Of a stretch of 64,000 nucleotides of DNA, positions 1-8,972 are shown in pieces. The notes beneath the pieces are model-generated. The model was given only the letters and a program-made list of their open reading frames with translations, had not been told where the DNA came from and ran no database searches. The stretch spans positions 1,240,001 through 1,304,000 of the forward strand of contig JAQJDB010000007.1 of the NCBI GenBank assembly GCA_032139905.1, written 5' to 3'. A program made the translations under genes and the position numbers. Numbering within the stretch: the first letter of the stretch is position 1; every line of letters starts with the position of its first letter. This DNA comes from Nitrospira sp. MA-1. GTDB lineage: Bacteria; Nitrospirota; Nitrospiria; Nitrospirales; UBA8639.

Positions 1-954
1 TTGATCCGTCTTCAACGGCATCAGGTGCCAATTTGTCTCGTCAACGGGAGAATCTCTTCACGATCTTTTGCCAGGTATCGCTGGATTAAAAGCATGATGA
101 ACGAGGTGTTGACCTGTCTGGATCTTGCCTTGATGCAATCGGAACACGATGCTGAGCGGATCGGCTACTTGGGGGTCAACCCGAATGCCATTCATGTCAC
201 CGGGAATATGAAGTTCGATCAAGGGCTTGAGCAAGGCCAGTCTGCCGATGCCCCTCTCTCTTTCAGGTCACTCTTCACGTGTCATGCTGCTGAGATGCTG
301 ATTGTGGCCGGGAGTACGCACCCTCAGGAAGAAGAGTGTTTATTGGAGGCGTATCGGAAGGTGGTTGTGCAACACCCCCAGGCGGTGCTGGTGATGGCTC
401 CACGACACATCGAACGTGTGGCTAAACTTGAACAGGTTATTCGGCAGTATGGACTTTCCTGTGACCGTCGCAGTCGGTTGGGACAGGGTCCCGGAGAGCA
501 GGCTATTACTCATGGTCCTCGCGTCATTGTGTTAGACACCAGGGGGGAATTGGCCTTTGTCTATCGGGAGGCCTGTGTCACGTTTGTGGGGGGGACACTG
601 GTTCCCGTTGGAGGACATAATTTGTTGGAGCCTGCCCAATGGGGTCGCCCCGTCCTGTTCGGTCCCCATGTCGATCATTGCCGGGACATTGCCGGGCGGC
701 TTCTTGAAGTAGGGGGAGGAATACAGATACAGAACAAAGAGGATTTAGCATCGCAATTGATTCGTCTGATCCAGGATCCTTCAGAGGCCGAGGCCATTGG
801 CCAAAGGGCGTTGGAAATGGTCCGGACCCATCGGGGGGTGATCGCCAGGAATCTTCAATGGATTGACCAATTGTTGAACAGGAAAAATTCGGCCTCTCTC
901 TTCTCGTCGATAAAGGGGATTTCTTCGTGCACGTCTCAAGATGTGCTCCGATAA
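1..954 (+). CDS. waaA: 3-deoxy-D-manno-octulosonic acid (Kdo) transferase, 5'-truncated
   Basis: Transfers Kdo from CMP-Kdo to the lipid A precursor at the cytoplasmic face of the inner membrane. About 317 residues are visible. The family is usually near 420-430 residues, so roughly the first 110 lie outside the window and the TTG at base 1 is not a true start. Family landmarks seen are an LVNGRIS-like segment near visible residue 13, an HVTGNMKFD segment near residue 65, a GSTHPQEE segment, and a glycine-rich GGTLVPVGGHNLLEP segment near residues 197-211, the C-terminal GT-B donor region of Kdo transferases. It is followed by lpxK, a common waaA neighbour, and heads the LPS operon. Whether it is mono- or multifunctional cannot be judged. 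Confidence 0.92.
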   Translation: MIRLQRHQVPICLVNGRISSRSFARYRWIKSMMNEVLTCLDLALMQSEHDAERIGYLGVNPNAIHVTGNMKFDQGLEQGQSADAPLSFRSLFTCHAAEMLIVAGSTHPQEEECLLEAYRKVVVQHPQAVLVMAPRHIERVAKLEQVIRQYGLSCDRRSRLGQGPGEQAITHGPRVIVLDTRGELAFVYREACVTFVGGTLVPVGGHNLLEPAQWGRPVLFGPHVDHCRDIAGRLLEVGGGIQIQNKEDLASQLIRLIQDPSEAEAIGQRALEMVRTHRGVIARNLQWIDQLLNRKNSASLFSSIKGISSCTSQDVLR

Positions 955-1015
955 GTTTCCGTTCCGTGAAAGGTTGAAATGAGGGGGAAAATATGATCTA
1001 CGCCGTGCGTTCTTT

Positions 1016-2116
1016 GTGAACACGACGTTTCCTTCGTTTGCTGTGAGTCCTGAAGGGCTCTGGCATTGGTTGCACCGTCGTAGCCCATGGGTCCTCCGGT
1101 GGTGTGCTGTTCCCTATGGTGCAGTTGGCCGCCTGCGGAGGATGGCGTATCAACATGGCTGGCTTCCTCAACATCGATTACCAAAACCGGTGATCAGTGT
1201 GGGGAATATGACCGTGGGGGGAACCGGTAAGACTCCCCTTGTGATGTGGTTGGCCGCCCGACTCCATGAGAAAGGGAAGCGGGTGGCAATTCTGAGCCGT
1301 GGGTATGGAAGGCAATGCCCAACAGTAAACAGACTGGTCTCCGATGGCGTGTCGCTGAAGGGTGACTGGCGATCGGTAGGGGATGAAGCCATGTTGATGG
1401 CTCAGAAGTGTCCATGGGCGATTGTGGCAGTGGGAACCGATCGCTATCAACTGGGGCAGTGGGTGTTGGAGCAGGCCTCATGCGATTGCTTTCTTCTTGA
1501 TGATGGCTTCCAGCATCTTTCTTTGTTTCGAGACCTTGACGTGGTCTTATTCGATGCGACCGATGTTGAGGGTTTAAGCGGAGTCCTGCCTGCCGGCCGC
1601 ATGCGTGAACCGCTCTCCGCAGCAAAATGGGCTACCACCATTGTCTTCAGTCGAACGGAACAAAAGGTATCGGTGGAAGCACTTCAGCATCGAATCGAAC
1701 AAAGCGTGGGAAAATCCATTGTCCCCTTGCGTCTGGAAACCGAACCTGGAATGTTCACGCATATTGCGACAGGTGAAACCCAACAGGCCAAGGCCTTCAA
1801 GGACAGATCCTCCTTGCTCTTTAGCGGAATAGGCAATCCATGCTCCTTTCGATCGAGTATCGTTTCCTGTGGGTTGACGGTGAGTGAGGAGGTTCGGTAC
1901 CCCGATCATTTTGCCTATTCGGAAAAAGATGTTGAAGCCATTCGTCTGAAGATGCGACGTTCAGGGCTTGATCTCGCGATCACAACGGAAAAAGATGCTC
2001 TGAAAATTAAAGAGCATCTGACACGCGATGATGCGTTTTGGGCGCTTGATGTGCGAGTGCGGATGACTCAAGGCGAAGACCGGTTACGTGAGCAACTCCA
2101 TGCGAGTTGTCCATAG
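1016..2116 (+). CDS. lpxK: Tetraacyldisaccharide 4'-kinase (lipid A 4'-kinase)
   Basis: Phosphorylates the 4' position of the tetraacyl disaccharide to make lipid IVA; membrane-associated, sixth step of the Raetz pathway. The 366-aa product has the LpxK arrangement: a short hydrophobic N-terminal region, then a P-loop GGTGKTP at residues 68-74, followed by [25 protein letters not shown] and DATD segments, all typical of the family. A late ITTEKDALK segment is also characteristic. The start used is GTG at 1016; no strong ribosome-binding site precedes it, so the N-terminus could shift by a few codons. It lies 61 bp after waaA. Length is close to the family norm. Confidence 0.96.
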   Translation: MNTTFPSFAVSPEGLWHWLHRRSPWVLRWCAVPYGAVGRLRRMAYQHGWLPQHRLPKPVISVGNMTVGGTGKTPLVMWLAARLHEKGKRVAILSRGYGRQCPTVNRLVSDGVSLKGDWRSVGDEAMLMAQKCPWAIVAVGTDRYQLGQWVLEQASCDCFLLDDGFQHLSLFRDLDVVLFDATDVEGLSGVLPAGRMREPLSAAKWATTIVFSRTEQKVSVEALQHRIEQSVGKSIVPLRLETEPGMFTHIATGETQQAKAFKDRSSLLFSGIGNPCSFRSSIVSCGLTVSEEVRYPDHFAYSEKDVEAIRLKMRRSGLDLAITTEKDALKIKEHLTRDDAFWALDVRVRMTQGEDRLREQLHASCP

Positions 2117-2184
2117 GACTCAGTGGTGGTTGGTCAACTTGCATCTAGCCGATCAGTTCATGATGGAGGGGCTATCGTTTTTCG

Positions 2185-3270
2185 ATGAACATTCTCGTAC
2201 GTGTTCCCAACTGGATCGGAGATGCCGTGATGTGTCTTCCGGCTCTCATGGATTTACGGAATCATGACCCGCATGCCAAGGTGACGGTATTGGCCAGACC
2301 GATCATCGGAGAATTGTTGGCAGGGCATCCGGGTGTGGATGAGGTGATAATGTATGTTCATCAAGGAGAACACAAGGGCCTCCTCGGGCTCTGGGAGCTC
2401 ATTCAACTTGTGAAGAGCAAGCAATTTGATCGTGCGGTGTTATTCCAAAATGCCTTTGAAGCCGCTTTCATTGCCTGGGTGGCTGGGATTCCATCCCGCA
2501 TCGGGTACGCGACGGATGGGCGAGGTTGGCTTCTGTCTGAGCCTGTGCCTAAGCCGGAGCAGCCTCATCTGCATGATACGGAGTATTATCAGGAGATCGT
2601 GAAGGCCATCACCCACTCTTCTGGGAAAGGCTGCACCCCTCAACTTTTTCTCTCTCCTGAGGTGAAAAATGCCTGTGCTGGACAGTTTCCTGAGGTCTTT
2701 CTTCCATCAGGCAGTCTTGTCATTGGGATCAATCCCGGTTCGGTGTATGGATCGGCCAAACGATGGATGCCGGAACGTTTTGCGGAGGTTGGTGATCGGC
2801 TGGTTGAGCGTCTGACAAAAGAATATCCTGATTCTCCGTTGGTCCGCTGTGTCCTGATTGGAGGCAAGGGAGAAGAAGAGCTTGGACAGGATATTGCCAG
2901 GCGAATGCAGTATGAGCCGATCGTCTTGTCAGGAAGGACGACGATTCAAGAATTAATGGGAATTCTGACACGCTGCTCCGTCCTGGTGACCAATGACACG
3001 GGACCTATGCATGTGGCTCAGGCTCTGGGGGTGCCGGTCGCTGCAGTGTTTGGTTCAACCGATCCCTTGACCACCAGCCCTCATGGACAATCCCGGGGGG
3101 TGGTGACGGCGTCGGTCCGCTGTGCACCTTGTTTATTGCGCGCCTGCCCGATCGATCATCGTTGCATGACCCAGGTGTCTGTTAAGCAGGTTTTGGAGGT
3201 CGCGCTGTCTCAAATCAGGATGTCCTCAGACTCCCTGAACGAAGATCGGATCAGAGGGCATGTTGGATGA
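2185..3270 (+). CDS. waaF: ADP-heptose:LPS heptosyltransferase II (GT9)
   Basis: Adds the second L-glycero-D-manno-heptose to the LPS inner core. The 361-aa GT9 protein opens with NILVRVPNWIGDAVMCLPAL, the WaaF-type N-terminal glycine loop, and carries the donor-site segment VTNDTGPMHVAQALGVP near residue 270 followed by FGSTDP. The C-terminal third has a four-cysteine cluster (C-x2-C-x4-C-x5-C) near residue 313. A GGAGG-like purine tract (2164-2170) lies 14 nt upstream of the ATG. The stop overlaps the start of gmhB (ATGA at 3267-3270), so the two are probably translationally coupled. Distinction from heptosyltransferase I rests on the N-terminal pattern and on adjacency to gmhB. Confidence 0.9.
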   Translation: MNILVRVPNWIGDAVMCLPALMDLRNHDPHAKVTVLARPIIGELLAGHPGVDEVIMYVHQGEHKGLLGLWELIQLVKSKQFDRAVLFQNAFEAAFIAWVAGIPSRIGYATDGRGWLLSEPVPKPEQPHLHDTEYYQEIVKAITHSSGKGCTPQLFLSPEVKNACAGQFPEVFLPSGSLVIGINPGSVYGSAKRWMPERFAEVGDRLVERLTKEYPDSPLVRCVLIGGKGEEELGQDIARRMQYEPIVLSGRTTIQELMGILTRCSVLVTNDTGPMHVAQALGVPVAAVFGSTDPLTTSPHGQSRGVVTASVRCAPCLLRACPIDHRCMTQVSVKQVLEVALSQIRMSSDSLNEDRIRGHVG

Positions 3271-3869
3271 GTAATATGTTCACGGCACGGAGTACGGCCG
3301 TGTTTCTGGATCGGGATGGCACCTTGAACCATGATACGGGGTATGTCACTACCCCGGAACAATTAGTGTTGTTTCCTGGAGTCCCGGAAGCTATCGCCAG
3401 ATTAAACCAACTAGGAGCTATGGTGCTTCTGGTCACCAATCAGTCGGCCATTGGTCGGGGGATGATGACCATCGAAGGTTTGGAGGCGATCCATGAGAGG
3501 TTGGCTGAGATGATTCGACCCTATGGAGCCTGGATTGACGGTATTTTTTTCTGCCCCCATCATCCTCAAGACGGGTGTGAATGTCGAAAGCCTAAAGCGG
3601 GATTAATTAATCAAGCGGTCAATCGATTTGCTCTCGATGTATCCCAGTGTTATCTGGTAGGGGACAAGCGGAGTGATTTGGAGGCGGCCCAAACAGCCTC
3701 GGTACCTGGTGTCCTGGTCATGACCAGCACCTATAGTGCGGATGTGGTGAGGGCGAGAGACGCGGGACAGGTACAGCTTGACTATATTGCCGACAGTTTT
3801 GTTCATGCCGTGGACTGGATTGAACAGCAGATGATGAGCCGAGGCAACCTAATCAGGCAAAACCGATGA
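3267..3869 (+). CDS. gmhB: D-glycero-beta-D-manno-heptose-1,7-bisphosphate 7-phosphatase
   Basis: Removes the C7 phosphate in ADP-heptose synthesis (cytoplasm). This 200-aa HAD-superfamily protein has motif I FLDRDGTLN with nucleophile D15 and acid/base D17, motif II LLVTNQS, and the zinc-binding insert typical of GmhB: C96, H98, C104 and C106 in a CPHHPQDGCECRKP segment. Motif III/IV is VGDKRSDLEAA. Length matches the family (about 185-205 aa). It starts inside the waaF stop codon (4-nt overlap). The other heptose-pathway genes (gmhA, hldE) are not in this window. Confidence 0.94.
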   Translation: MSNMFTARSTAVFLDRDGTLNHDTGYVTTPEQLVLFPGVPEAIARLNQLGAMVLLVTNQSAIGRGMMTIEGLEAIHERLAEMIRPYGAWIDGIFFCPHHPQDGCECRKPKAGLINQAVNRFALDVSQCYLVGDKRSDLEAAQTASVPGVLVMTSTYSADVVRARDAGQVQLDYIADSFVHAVDWIEQQMMSRGNLIRQNR

Positions 3870-3953
3870 AGCAACTGGGTTTAGAGCTAATCCATTCATC
3901 CGCGTTGTTGGAATATCGTATGTTATCGACGGGCTAGAGGATTCTCGCGAGTC

Positions 3954-5060
3954 ATGATGGACATCACTCCTCAGCGCATACTGGTCATCAAATTCAGTTC
4001 GTTGGGTGATATTGTTCATGCTCTTCCAGCGGTGGCTGCTTTGCGTCAGCGGTTCCCGGATGCCCGACTGACCTGGATGGTCAAAGAGATCTGGGCGCCG
4101 ATTCTGGAGGGAAACTCTGATATCGATGACATCTTGTCCGTGAATGTCTCTTGGCGAAATTGGCCGACTATCATTTGGAAACTCCGGAAAGGACAGTTTG
4201 ATCTGGTTGTGGATTTTCAAGGGCTGTTCCGTTCAGGAATCTTTGGCCTCATGACCGGGGCTCAAACCCGTGTGGGTTTTGCGCGAGCCAGGGAAGGGGC
4301 GACATGGTTCTATACCCACAAGGTGCCCCTTCCCGAGGCGAAACCTTCCTCTTGGCGGTTGCTGGAAATCCATGCTGTGGATCGGAATATCGCAATCAGC
4401 ACATTCCTGGGCGCATGCTCATCTACTTCGGTGTTCCATCTACCTCAATCCTCCGTTGATCGTCTCACCATTGAAACCATGCTTCAGGATGCGAATGTCC
4501 AAGACTACGAATACCTGATTGCTTTGGCACCTTGGACCCGGTCTGTCATGAAGTCCTGGCCGTATAAACGGTTTGTGGATCTGGCTATGGAACTGACGCA
4601 TTGGTCCAATATTCGTGTTGTGCTCTTAGGCGGGCCTTCAGATATATCTGCTGCCATGGAATTTGATCGTCTTGTGCCACAGGGACTGATCAATCTGGTC
4701 GGACGACTGTCTCTTTCCCAATTACCCGCACTCTTGCGAAGAATGCACCTGCTCATTGGAAACGATTCGGCGCCCATTCATCTGGCAGCGGGACTGGGAA
4801 TTCCTGTCCTTGCGCTATTTGGCCCTACGCATCCCAAAGCCACAGGTCCCTATCCCTTAGAGAATCATGTTATCGTGCGTACGGAATTGTCCTGCAGTCC
4901 CTGTGGTGCACGAACGTGTAAAAACCCCAATTATCTGGAATGTATGGAATCGATCTCTTTCGAGCGTCTCCTTCTTGAGATCAAAGTGATCGTCGGGGAA
5001 TTCTCTCATCGAAAAGACGATCGCGTGGGTTCGGGTGCCCATTCCCACGTGAAATCCTAA
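3954..5060 (+). CDS. waaC: LPS heptosyltransferase, GT9 (heptosyltransferase I-like)
   Basis: Probably transfers the first heptose onto Kdo of lipid A. The 368-aa protein begins RILVIKFSSLGDIVHALPAVAALR, a WaaC-type opening (split here as RILVIKFSSLGD and IVHALP), and has DFQGLFRSG, LIGNDSAPIHLAAGLGIPVLALFGPTHP-type donor-site segments near residues 265-290. A C-terminal cysteine cluster (C-x2-C-x4-C-x7-C) follows. An 84-bp gap separates it from gmhB. Tandem ATG codons at 3954 and 3957 leave the first residue ambiguous. The GT9 call is firm; heptosyltransferase I rather than another GT9 acceptor specificity is inferred from motif pattern and operon position. Confidence 0.85.
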   Translation: MMDITPQRILVIKFSSLGDIVHALPAVAALRQRFPDARLTWMVKEIWAPILEGNSDIDDILSVNVSWRNWPTIIWKLRKGQFDLVVDFQGLFRSGIFGLMTGAQTRVGFARAREGATWFYTHKVPLPEAKPSSWRLLEIHAVDRNIAISTFLGACSSTSVFHLPQSSVDRLTIETMLQDANVQDYEYLIALAPWTRSVMKSWPYKRFVDLAMELTHWSNIRVVLLGGPSDISAAMEFDRLVPQGLINLVGRLSLSQLPALLRRMHLLIGNDSAPIHLAAGLGIPVLALFGPTHPKATGPYPLENHVIVRTELSCSPCGARTCKNPNYLECMESISFERLLLEIKVIVGEFSHRKDDRVGSGAHSHVKS

Positions 5061-5066
5061 ATCTTT

Positions 5067-5858
5067 GTGGATGTCGAAGTGAAAAGTCCTATGACGGACC
5101 CACGCACGAGAGAAAAAGTTTCCGCTGTGGTGATCGCCTATAATGATGCACCAAACATACGGAAATGTTTGGAGAGTCTTCATTGGGTGGATGAACTGGT
5201 GGTGATTGATTCTCATAGCACGGATGGGACGACGGATATTTGCCGTGAATTTACCTCCAAGATTTTTCACTATCCCTTCCAGGGGTTTGGCGTTCTTCGG
5301 AATCAGGCCCTCACTCATGCCACGCATGATTGGGTTTTCAGTTTGGATACGGATGAACGGGTCACGCCAGCGGTGCAGGAAGAAATTGAACGGTTGCTTC
5401 TGGAGGGGCCTTCGGCACAGGCCTATAAAATTCCAAGGAAAAATCTTTTCCTTGGGCGGTGGATCAAACATTGTGGATGGTACCCTGATTACCGGCAACC
5501 TCAGTTTTTTCATAAGGGACATATGCATTATCGAGAGGAGTTAGTACATGAAGGATTTGAGCTGAAGGGAAAACTTGGATATCTTCAGGCCAGTCTGGAG
5601 CAGATTCCTTTTCGGGATATCGATCACTACTTCCGCAAAATGGATCGGTATTCCAGCTTGCGGGCGGAGGATATGAATCGTGAAGGCCGGACCTTCCGTC
5701 CCCATCAGTTGGTGCTTCGTCCTTTATTTACGTTTTTGAAAATGTACGTGTTTCGGGGAGGGATATTGGACCGAAAGCCGGGACTGATTTTATCCATATT
5801 GTATGCCTATTACACCTTTGTGAAATACGCCAAGTTGTGGGAAATGCAAAAAAGTTGA
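5067..5858 (+). CDS. Family 2 glycosyltransferase, WaaE/KdtX-like
   Basis: A 263-aa GT-A enzyme, likely adding a hexose to the LPS inner core as WaaE/KdtX glucosyltransferases do. The N-terminus has VSAVVIAYNDAPNIRKCLES, then VDELVVIDSHSTDGT (nucleotide-binding loop) and a DTDERV acidic motif near residue 94, which fills the role of the family's DxD metal site. The C-terminus is hydrophobic and ends YTFVKYAKLWEMQ, shared with the paralogue at 8050-8892. GTG at 5067 opens the frame; an in-frame ATG at 5091 is an alternative that loses only eight non-conserved residues. It lies 6 bp after waaC and 4 bp before the next gene, so co-transcription is very likely. The sugar and linkage cannot be read from sequence. 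Confidence 0.87.
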   Translation: MDVEVKSPMTDPRTREKVSAVVIAYNDAPNIRKCLESLHWVDELVVIDSHSTDGTTDICREFTSKIFHYPFQGFGVLRNQALTHATHDWVFSLDTDERVTPAVQEEIERLLLEGPSAQAYKIPRKNLFLGRWIKHCGWYPDYRQPQFFHKGHMHYREELVHEGFELKGKLGYLQASLEQIPFRDIDHYFRKMDRYSSLRAEDMNREGRTFRPHQLVLRPLFTFLKMYVFRGGILDRKPGLILSILYAYYTFVKYAKLWEMQKS

Positions 5859-5862
5859 TCTT

Positions 5863-7068
5863 ATGGATTTCATTTGCGATCCCGTTGATTCTGCAATGGT
5901 TAAGCCGAAGGTAAGCCCAACTCTCTCTCCTCATCAGAGACCCATGCGCATTCTTCACACGGAATCTTCTTCAGGGATGGGAGGGCAGGAATATCGGGTG
6001 TTGGAGGAAGCGCAAGGCATGGAGAAGCGTGGCCATACGGTGTTCGTGGCTGCCCCGCATGGGAGTCAGTTGGCCGCCCTGGCCGAACAACGAGGGCTCC
6101 AGGTCCAGACAACCACTGCAGGCAAGCGAGGGTGGATCACATTGGTTCCTTGCTACTTGCGAATGTTGAAACACTATGAGATTGATGTGGTGAATACCCA
6201 CGGGTCGCTTGATAGTTGGACGGCTGCAATTGCCGGACGGATCTCGTCCCGACGCCCTATCATTGTCCGGACCCGCCATAAAAGCACTCCCGTGTCACTG
6301 ACGTGGCGGCATCGGCTCCTGTATGGGAAATTGCCGCATGTCGTTACCACCACCGGTGAGGCAGTCAGACAGGAATTGATGACGAGAAACCGGCTGAGCC
6401 CTTCCCGGGTCATTTCGATCCCCACGGGAGTTGATTTGGAGCGGTTTCATCCCCAATCACCCGATGCGTCATTACGAAAGAGTTTGGGCCTTGGAAGTCA
6501 GGGCCCCCTGATCGGAGCGGTCACCTTTCTTCGTCCAGAAAAGGGCATGATGATCTTGATCGAGGCGGTCGGATGGCTCAAGAAACGTTTTTCCACCGTC
6601 GAGTGCGTCATCATCGGAGATGGCGGAGAACGACCGGCACTGTTGGATCGCATTCAAGAGCTTGGCTTGGAGCAATCTGTCCACCTCGTGGGGTTTCGGC
6701 AAGATGTTCCGGCTCTGCTGGCGATACTTGATGTGGTGGTCATTCCTTCCTTTGAAGAAGGTATTCCTCAATCTCTCACTCAAGCCTTAGCCATGGAACG
6801 TCCTGTGGTCGCTTCTGCGGTGGGAGGAGTGCCCGAAGTGGTGCAGGATGGCCTGAGCGGACTGTTGGTCCCTCCAAGAAACCCCGAGATCTTAGCCGAA
6901 AAAATTGCCTACCTTCTTCATGATCCCATTGCCGCGACCCGAATGGGGAAGGTCGGGCGACAGGTTATTCAAGAACGATATTCCATGGATCACATGTTGA
7001 CTCAAACGGAGACGGTGTATCGGCGATTGATGCAATCACAATCCTCTGTTGCCGTGAAAAGTTCATGA
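5863..7068 (+). CDS. Family 4 glycosyltransferase (GT-B)
   Basis: A 401-aa cytoplasmic GT4 enzyme predicted to add a sugar to the LPS core or a surface glycan. Residues from MRILHTESSSGMGGQE onward (M28, base 5944) form the N-terminal Rossmann half. The C-terminal half has VTFLRPEKGMMILIEA, VIIGDGGERP, HLVGFRQDVP and the GT4 E-x7-E donor motif in SFEEGIPQSLTQA, then a GGVPEVV segment. The ATG at 5863 gives a 27-residue leader that is not conserved-looking, so the real start may be 5944. It sits 4 bp after the GT2 gene in the same operon. Acceptor and donor are unknown. Confidence 0.87.
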   Translation: MDFICDPVDSAMVKPKVSPTLSPHQRPMRILHTESSSGMGGQEYRVLEEAQGMEKRGHTVFVAAPHGSQLAALAEQRGLQVQTTTAGKRGWITLVPCYLRMLKHYEIDVVNTHGSLDSWTAAIAGRISSRRPIIVRTRHKSTPVSLTWRHRLLYGKLPHVVTTTGEAVRQELMTRNRLSPSRVISIPTGVDLERFHPQSPDASLRKSLGLGSQGPLIGAVTFLRPEKGMMILIEAVGWLKKRFSTVECVIIGDGGERPALLDRIQELGLEQSVHLVGFRQDVPALLAILDVVVIPSFEEGIPQSLTQALAMERPVVASAVGGVPEVVQDGLSGLLVPPRNPEILAEKIAYLLHDPIAATRMGKVGRQVIQERYSMDHMLTQTETVYRRLMQSQSSVAVKSS

Positions 7069-7125
7069 ACGGGTGTCGAGGGCATTAGCGAAATGGCGGG
7101 GTTGAGCCGCAAAGGATTCTAGAAA

Positions 7126-7896
7126 ATGGTTTGCCTGACAGGTGATGTACATCAACGCTCGTATCGGGGAACCGATACGCCGTTTTCTTCTCAAACAGAA
7201 GTCGCGTTAGCCGCGAAATATTGTGATATTGCCGGGAAATACGGCGTGAAAGTCACGCTGTTTTTTACCGGGAGAGCCTGTCAGGAAGAACCGGACCGGG
7301 TGAATATCCTATCGGATCTGCCGCATTGTGAAATTGGTGGCCATACCTTTGCGGCTTTTCGAGATCCGTTATCTCGAATATTCAAGAAAGTGTATGGCAC
7401 GCCATGGGGAACCACGGCGCACCAACTTCGTGATATTCAGAGGACCATTGCGAGCATTCAGCAGGTGACGGGTCAAAAAATTCAGACCTGGCGAAACCAT
7501 AGTTATATACGGACAGCGGAGACCGATCAGTTGTTAGAATCCTGTGGAATTCATGTGGTGTCCGATGAGGTATCCGATTCGAAAATATCCGCCGAATGGG
7601 TCCGTCCCGGCTATCGTTCGGTACCGATGAATGTTCTGCCTGATCACGAACATATCTTACATGGAAAATATCAACATGGGAAAACCAAGCCGGATCGTCT
7701 TACCAACCGCGTGCCTATCACGGAATGGGCCGATCAGGTGAAGTCGAGTATACGGAGTATATGTGAGCAAGGAGGGACGGCCACGGTTCTTGCTCATCCG
7801 ATGTGCATGGAGGTTGCCGATGGCATGGTGGTGTTTGAGGAGCTTTGTCGATATATCCAGCCGTATGGGACGGCTTGGGTATCAGAAGTGCCATGA
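7126..7896 (+). CDS. Polysaccharide deacetylase-like (NodB fold) protein with atypical metal site
   Basis: A 256-aa protein related to carbohydrate esterase family 4 deacetylases, which remove N- or O-acetyl groups from glycans. Visible landmarks are LTGDVHQ near residues 4-10 (position of the TFDDG motif), VKVTLFFTGRA, EIGGHTFAAF near residues 83-92 (position of the H-S/T-x2-H motif), WRNHSYI (position of the R-x-P motif) and a late LAHPMCM. The second histidine of the usual HxxxH metal pair is alanine here, and the first motif has a single Asp. It has no signal peptide. It lies between two GT2-GT4 pairs, suggesting it acts on a glycan intermediate or has become non-catalytic. Family call is moderately sure; activity is unproven. 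Confidence 0.72.
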   Translation: MVCLTGDVHQRSYRGTDTPFSSQTEVALAAKYCDIAGKYGVKVTLFFTGRACQEEPDRVNILSDLPHCEIGGHTFAAFRDPLSRIFKKVYGTPWGTTAHQLRDIQRTIASIQQVTGQKIQTWRNHSYIRTAETDQLLESCGIHVVSDEVSDSKISAEWVRPGYRSVPMNVLPDHEHILHGKYQHGKTKPDRLTNRVPITEWADQVKSSIRSICEQGGTATVLAHPMCMEVADGMVVFEELCRYIQPYGTAWVSEVP

Positions 7897-8049
7897 AAAA
7901 GTGCGGTTGTTAAAGGAAATATCCCGAATGGGGAGATGTGAGGGGGGATGCCTGATGCGCAGGGATAGGTCAATTGACGATGATGGAACATTCAAGCCTC
8001 GGTCCGGGCATAGACTTTCCTTTTTACCCCTGGTGGTTAAAGAAAATGG

Positions 8050-8892
8050 ATGATTCATATCATGAAGAAGCAGAATAGTCCTGTTCAAGAGAGTGCCACG
8101 TCGGCCAAGCGGGAAACGGTCTCTTGTGCCGTGGTGGCATTCAACGAAGAGAAGAATCTTCAGCCTTGCCTGCAAAGTGCAAAATGGATGGATGAAATCG
8201 TCGTGGTGGATTCCTTCAGCACTGATCGCACCATGGATATTGCCAGAACGTTTACGGACAAGATTTTCCAACGCCCCTGGCGAGGGTTTGGGGATCAGAA
8301 AAATTATGCGATGGATCAGGCGTCCATGGATTGGGTCTTTATCTTAGATTCCGACGAGCGAATTCCCGCCGAACTTCAGGCTGAGATAGAAGCGGTGCTG
8401 TCTGCCGGTTTAAAGGATGGACCCGTGGCGTATTATGTTCCACGGCATAATTATTATTTTGGTTCGCTGGTGTTAAACGCAGGATGTTACCCCGATTATC
8501 AATTACGGCTGTTCCGCCGTGGGATCGGCCATTTGGATGACGCAGAGCCGCATAATAAGTTTCTATTTTCGGGAGAATCCGCCTATCTCTCCTGTCCATT
8601 GGTGCATCTCACGAGGCCCACCCTTCACAATTATTTTGAAAAATTCCCGAACTTCACGACCTTGGCCGCTCAAGACCGGGCCAGAACCAAGCGCCATGTG
8701 CGTGGCACAGATCTCCTCTTTCGTCCGATCTTTACGTTCTCGAAATATTATTTCGTTCGCAAAGCCTATCGGGATGGCATGGCGGGGTTTTTGGTCAGCG
8801 CCTTGTCCAGTATGTATACCTTTGTGAAATATGCCAAGCTTTGGCATATGAGACAGCTCGAAGCCCAGGGATGTTCTCAGGAAACGAATTAA
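8050..8892 (+). CDS. Family 2 glycosyltransferase, WaaE-like paralogue
   Basis: A 280-aa GT-A enzyme, clearly paralogous to the GT2 at 5067-5858. The same order of segments is seen: VSCAVVAFNEEKNLQ, VDEIVVVDS-type loop (MDEIVVVDSFSTDRT), FGDQKNYAMD, ILDSDERI acidic motif, a CGCYPDY-like segment (NAGCYPDYQLRLFRR), and the C-terminal YTFVKYAKLWHMR. Two ATGs (8050 and 8062) are possible starts. It follows the deacetylase-like gene after a 153-bp gap that holds no recognisable gene. Its 3' end borders or overlaps the next GT4 depending on that gene's start. Probably adds a sugar to LPS core; specificity unknown. Confidence 0.87.
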   Translation: MIHIMKKQNSPVQESATSAKRETVSCAVVAFNEEKNLQPCLQSAKWMDEIVVVDSFSTDRTMDIARTFTDKIFQRPWRGFGDQKNYAMDQASMDWVFILDSDERIPAELQAEIEAVLSAGLKDGPVAYYVPRHNYYFGSLVLNAGCYPDYQLRLFRRGIGHLDDAEPHNKFLFSGESAYLSCPLVHLTRPTLHNYFEKFPNFTTLAAQDRARTKRHVRGTDLLFRPIFTFSKYYFVRKAYRDGMAGFLVSALSSMYTFVKYAKLWHMRQLEAQGCSQETN

Positions 8893-8972
8893 CGAGTGGT
8901 GACGCACCAGCCAGGAAATCAGTTTATGGCGCGAAGGCTTTGTCCGATGATTCGAAACGGTTCATCCAGCTG

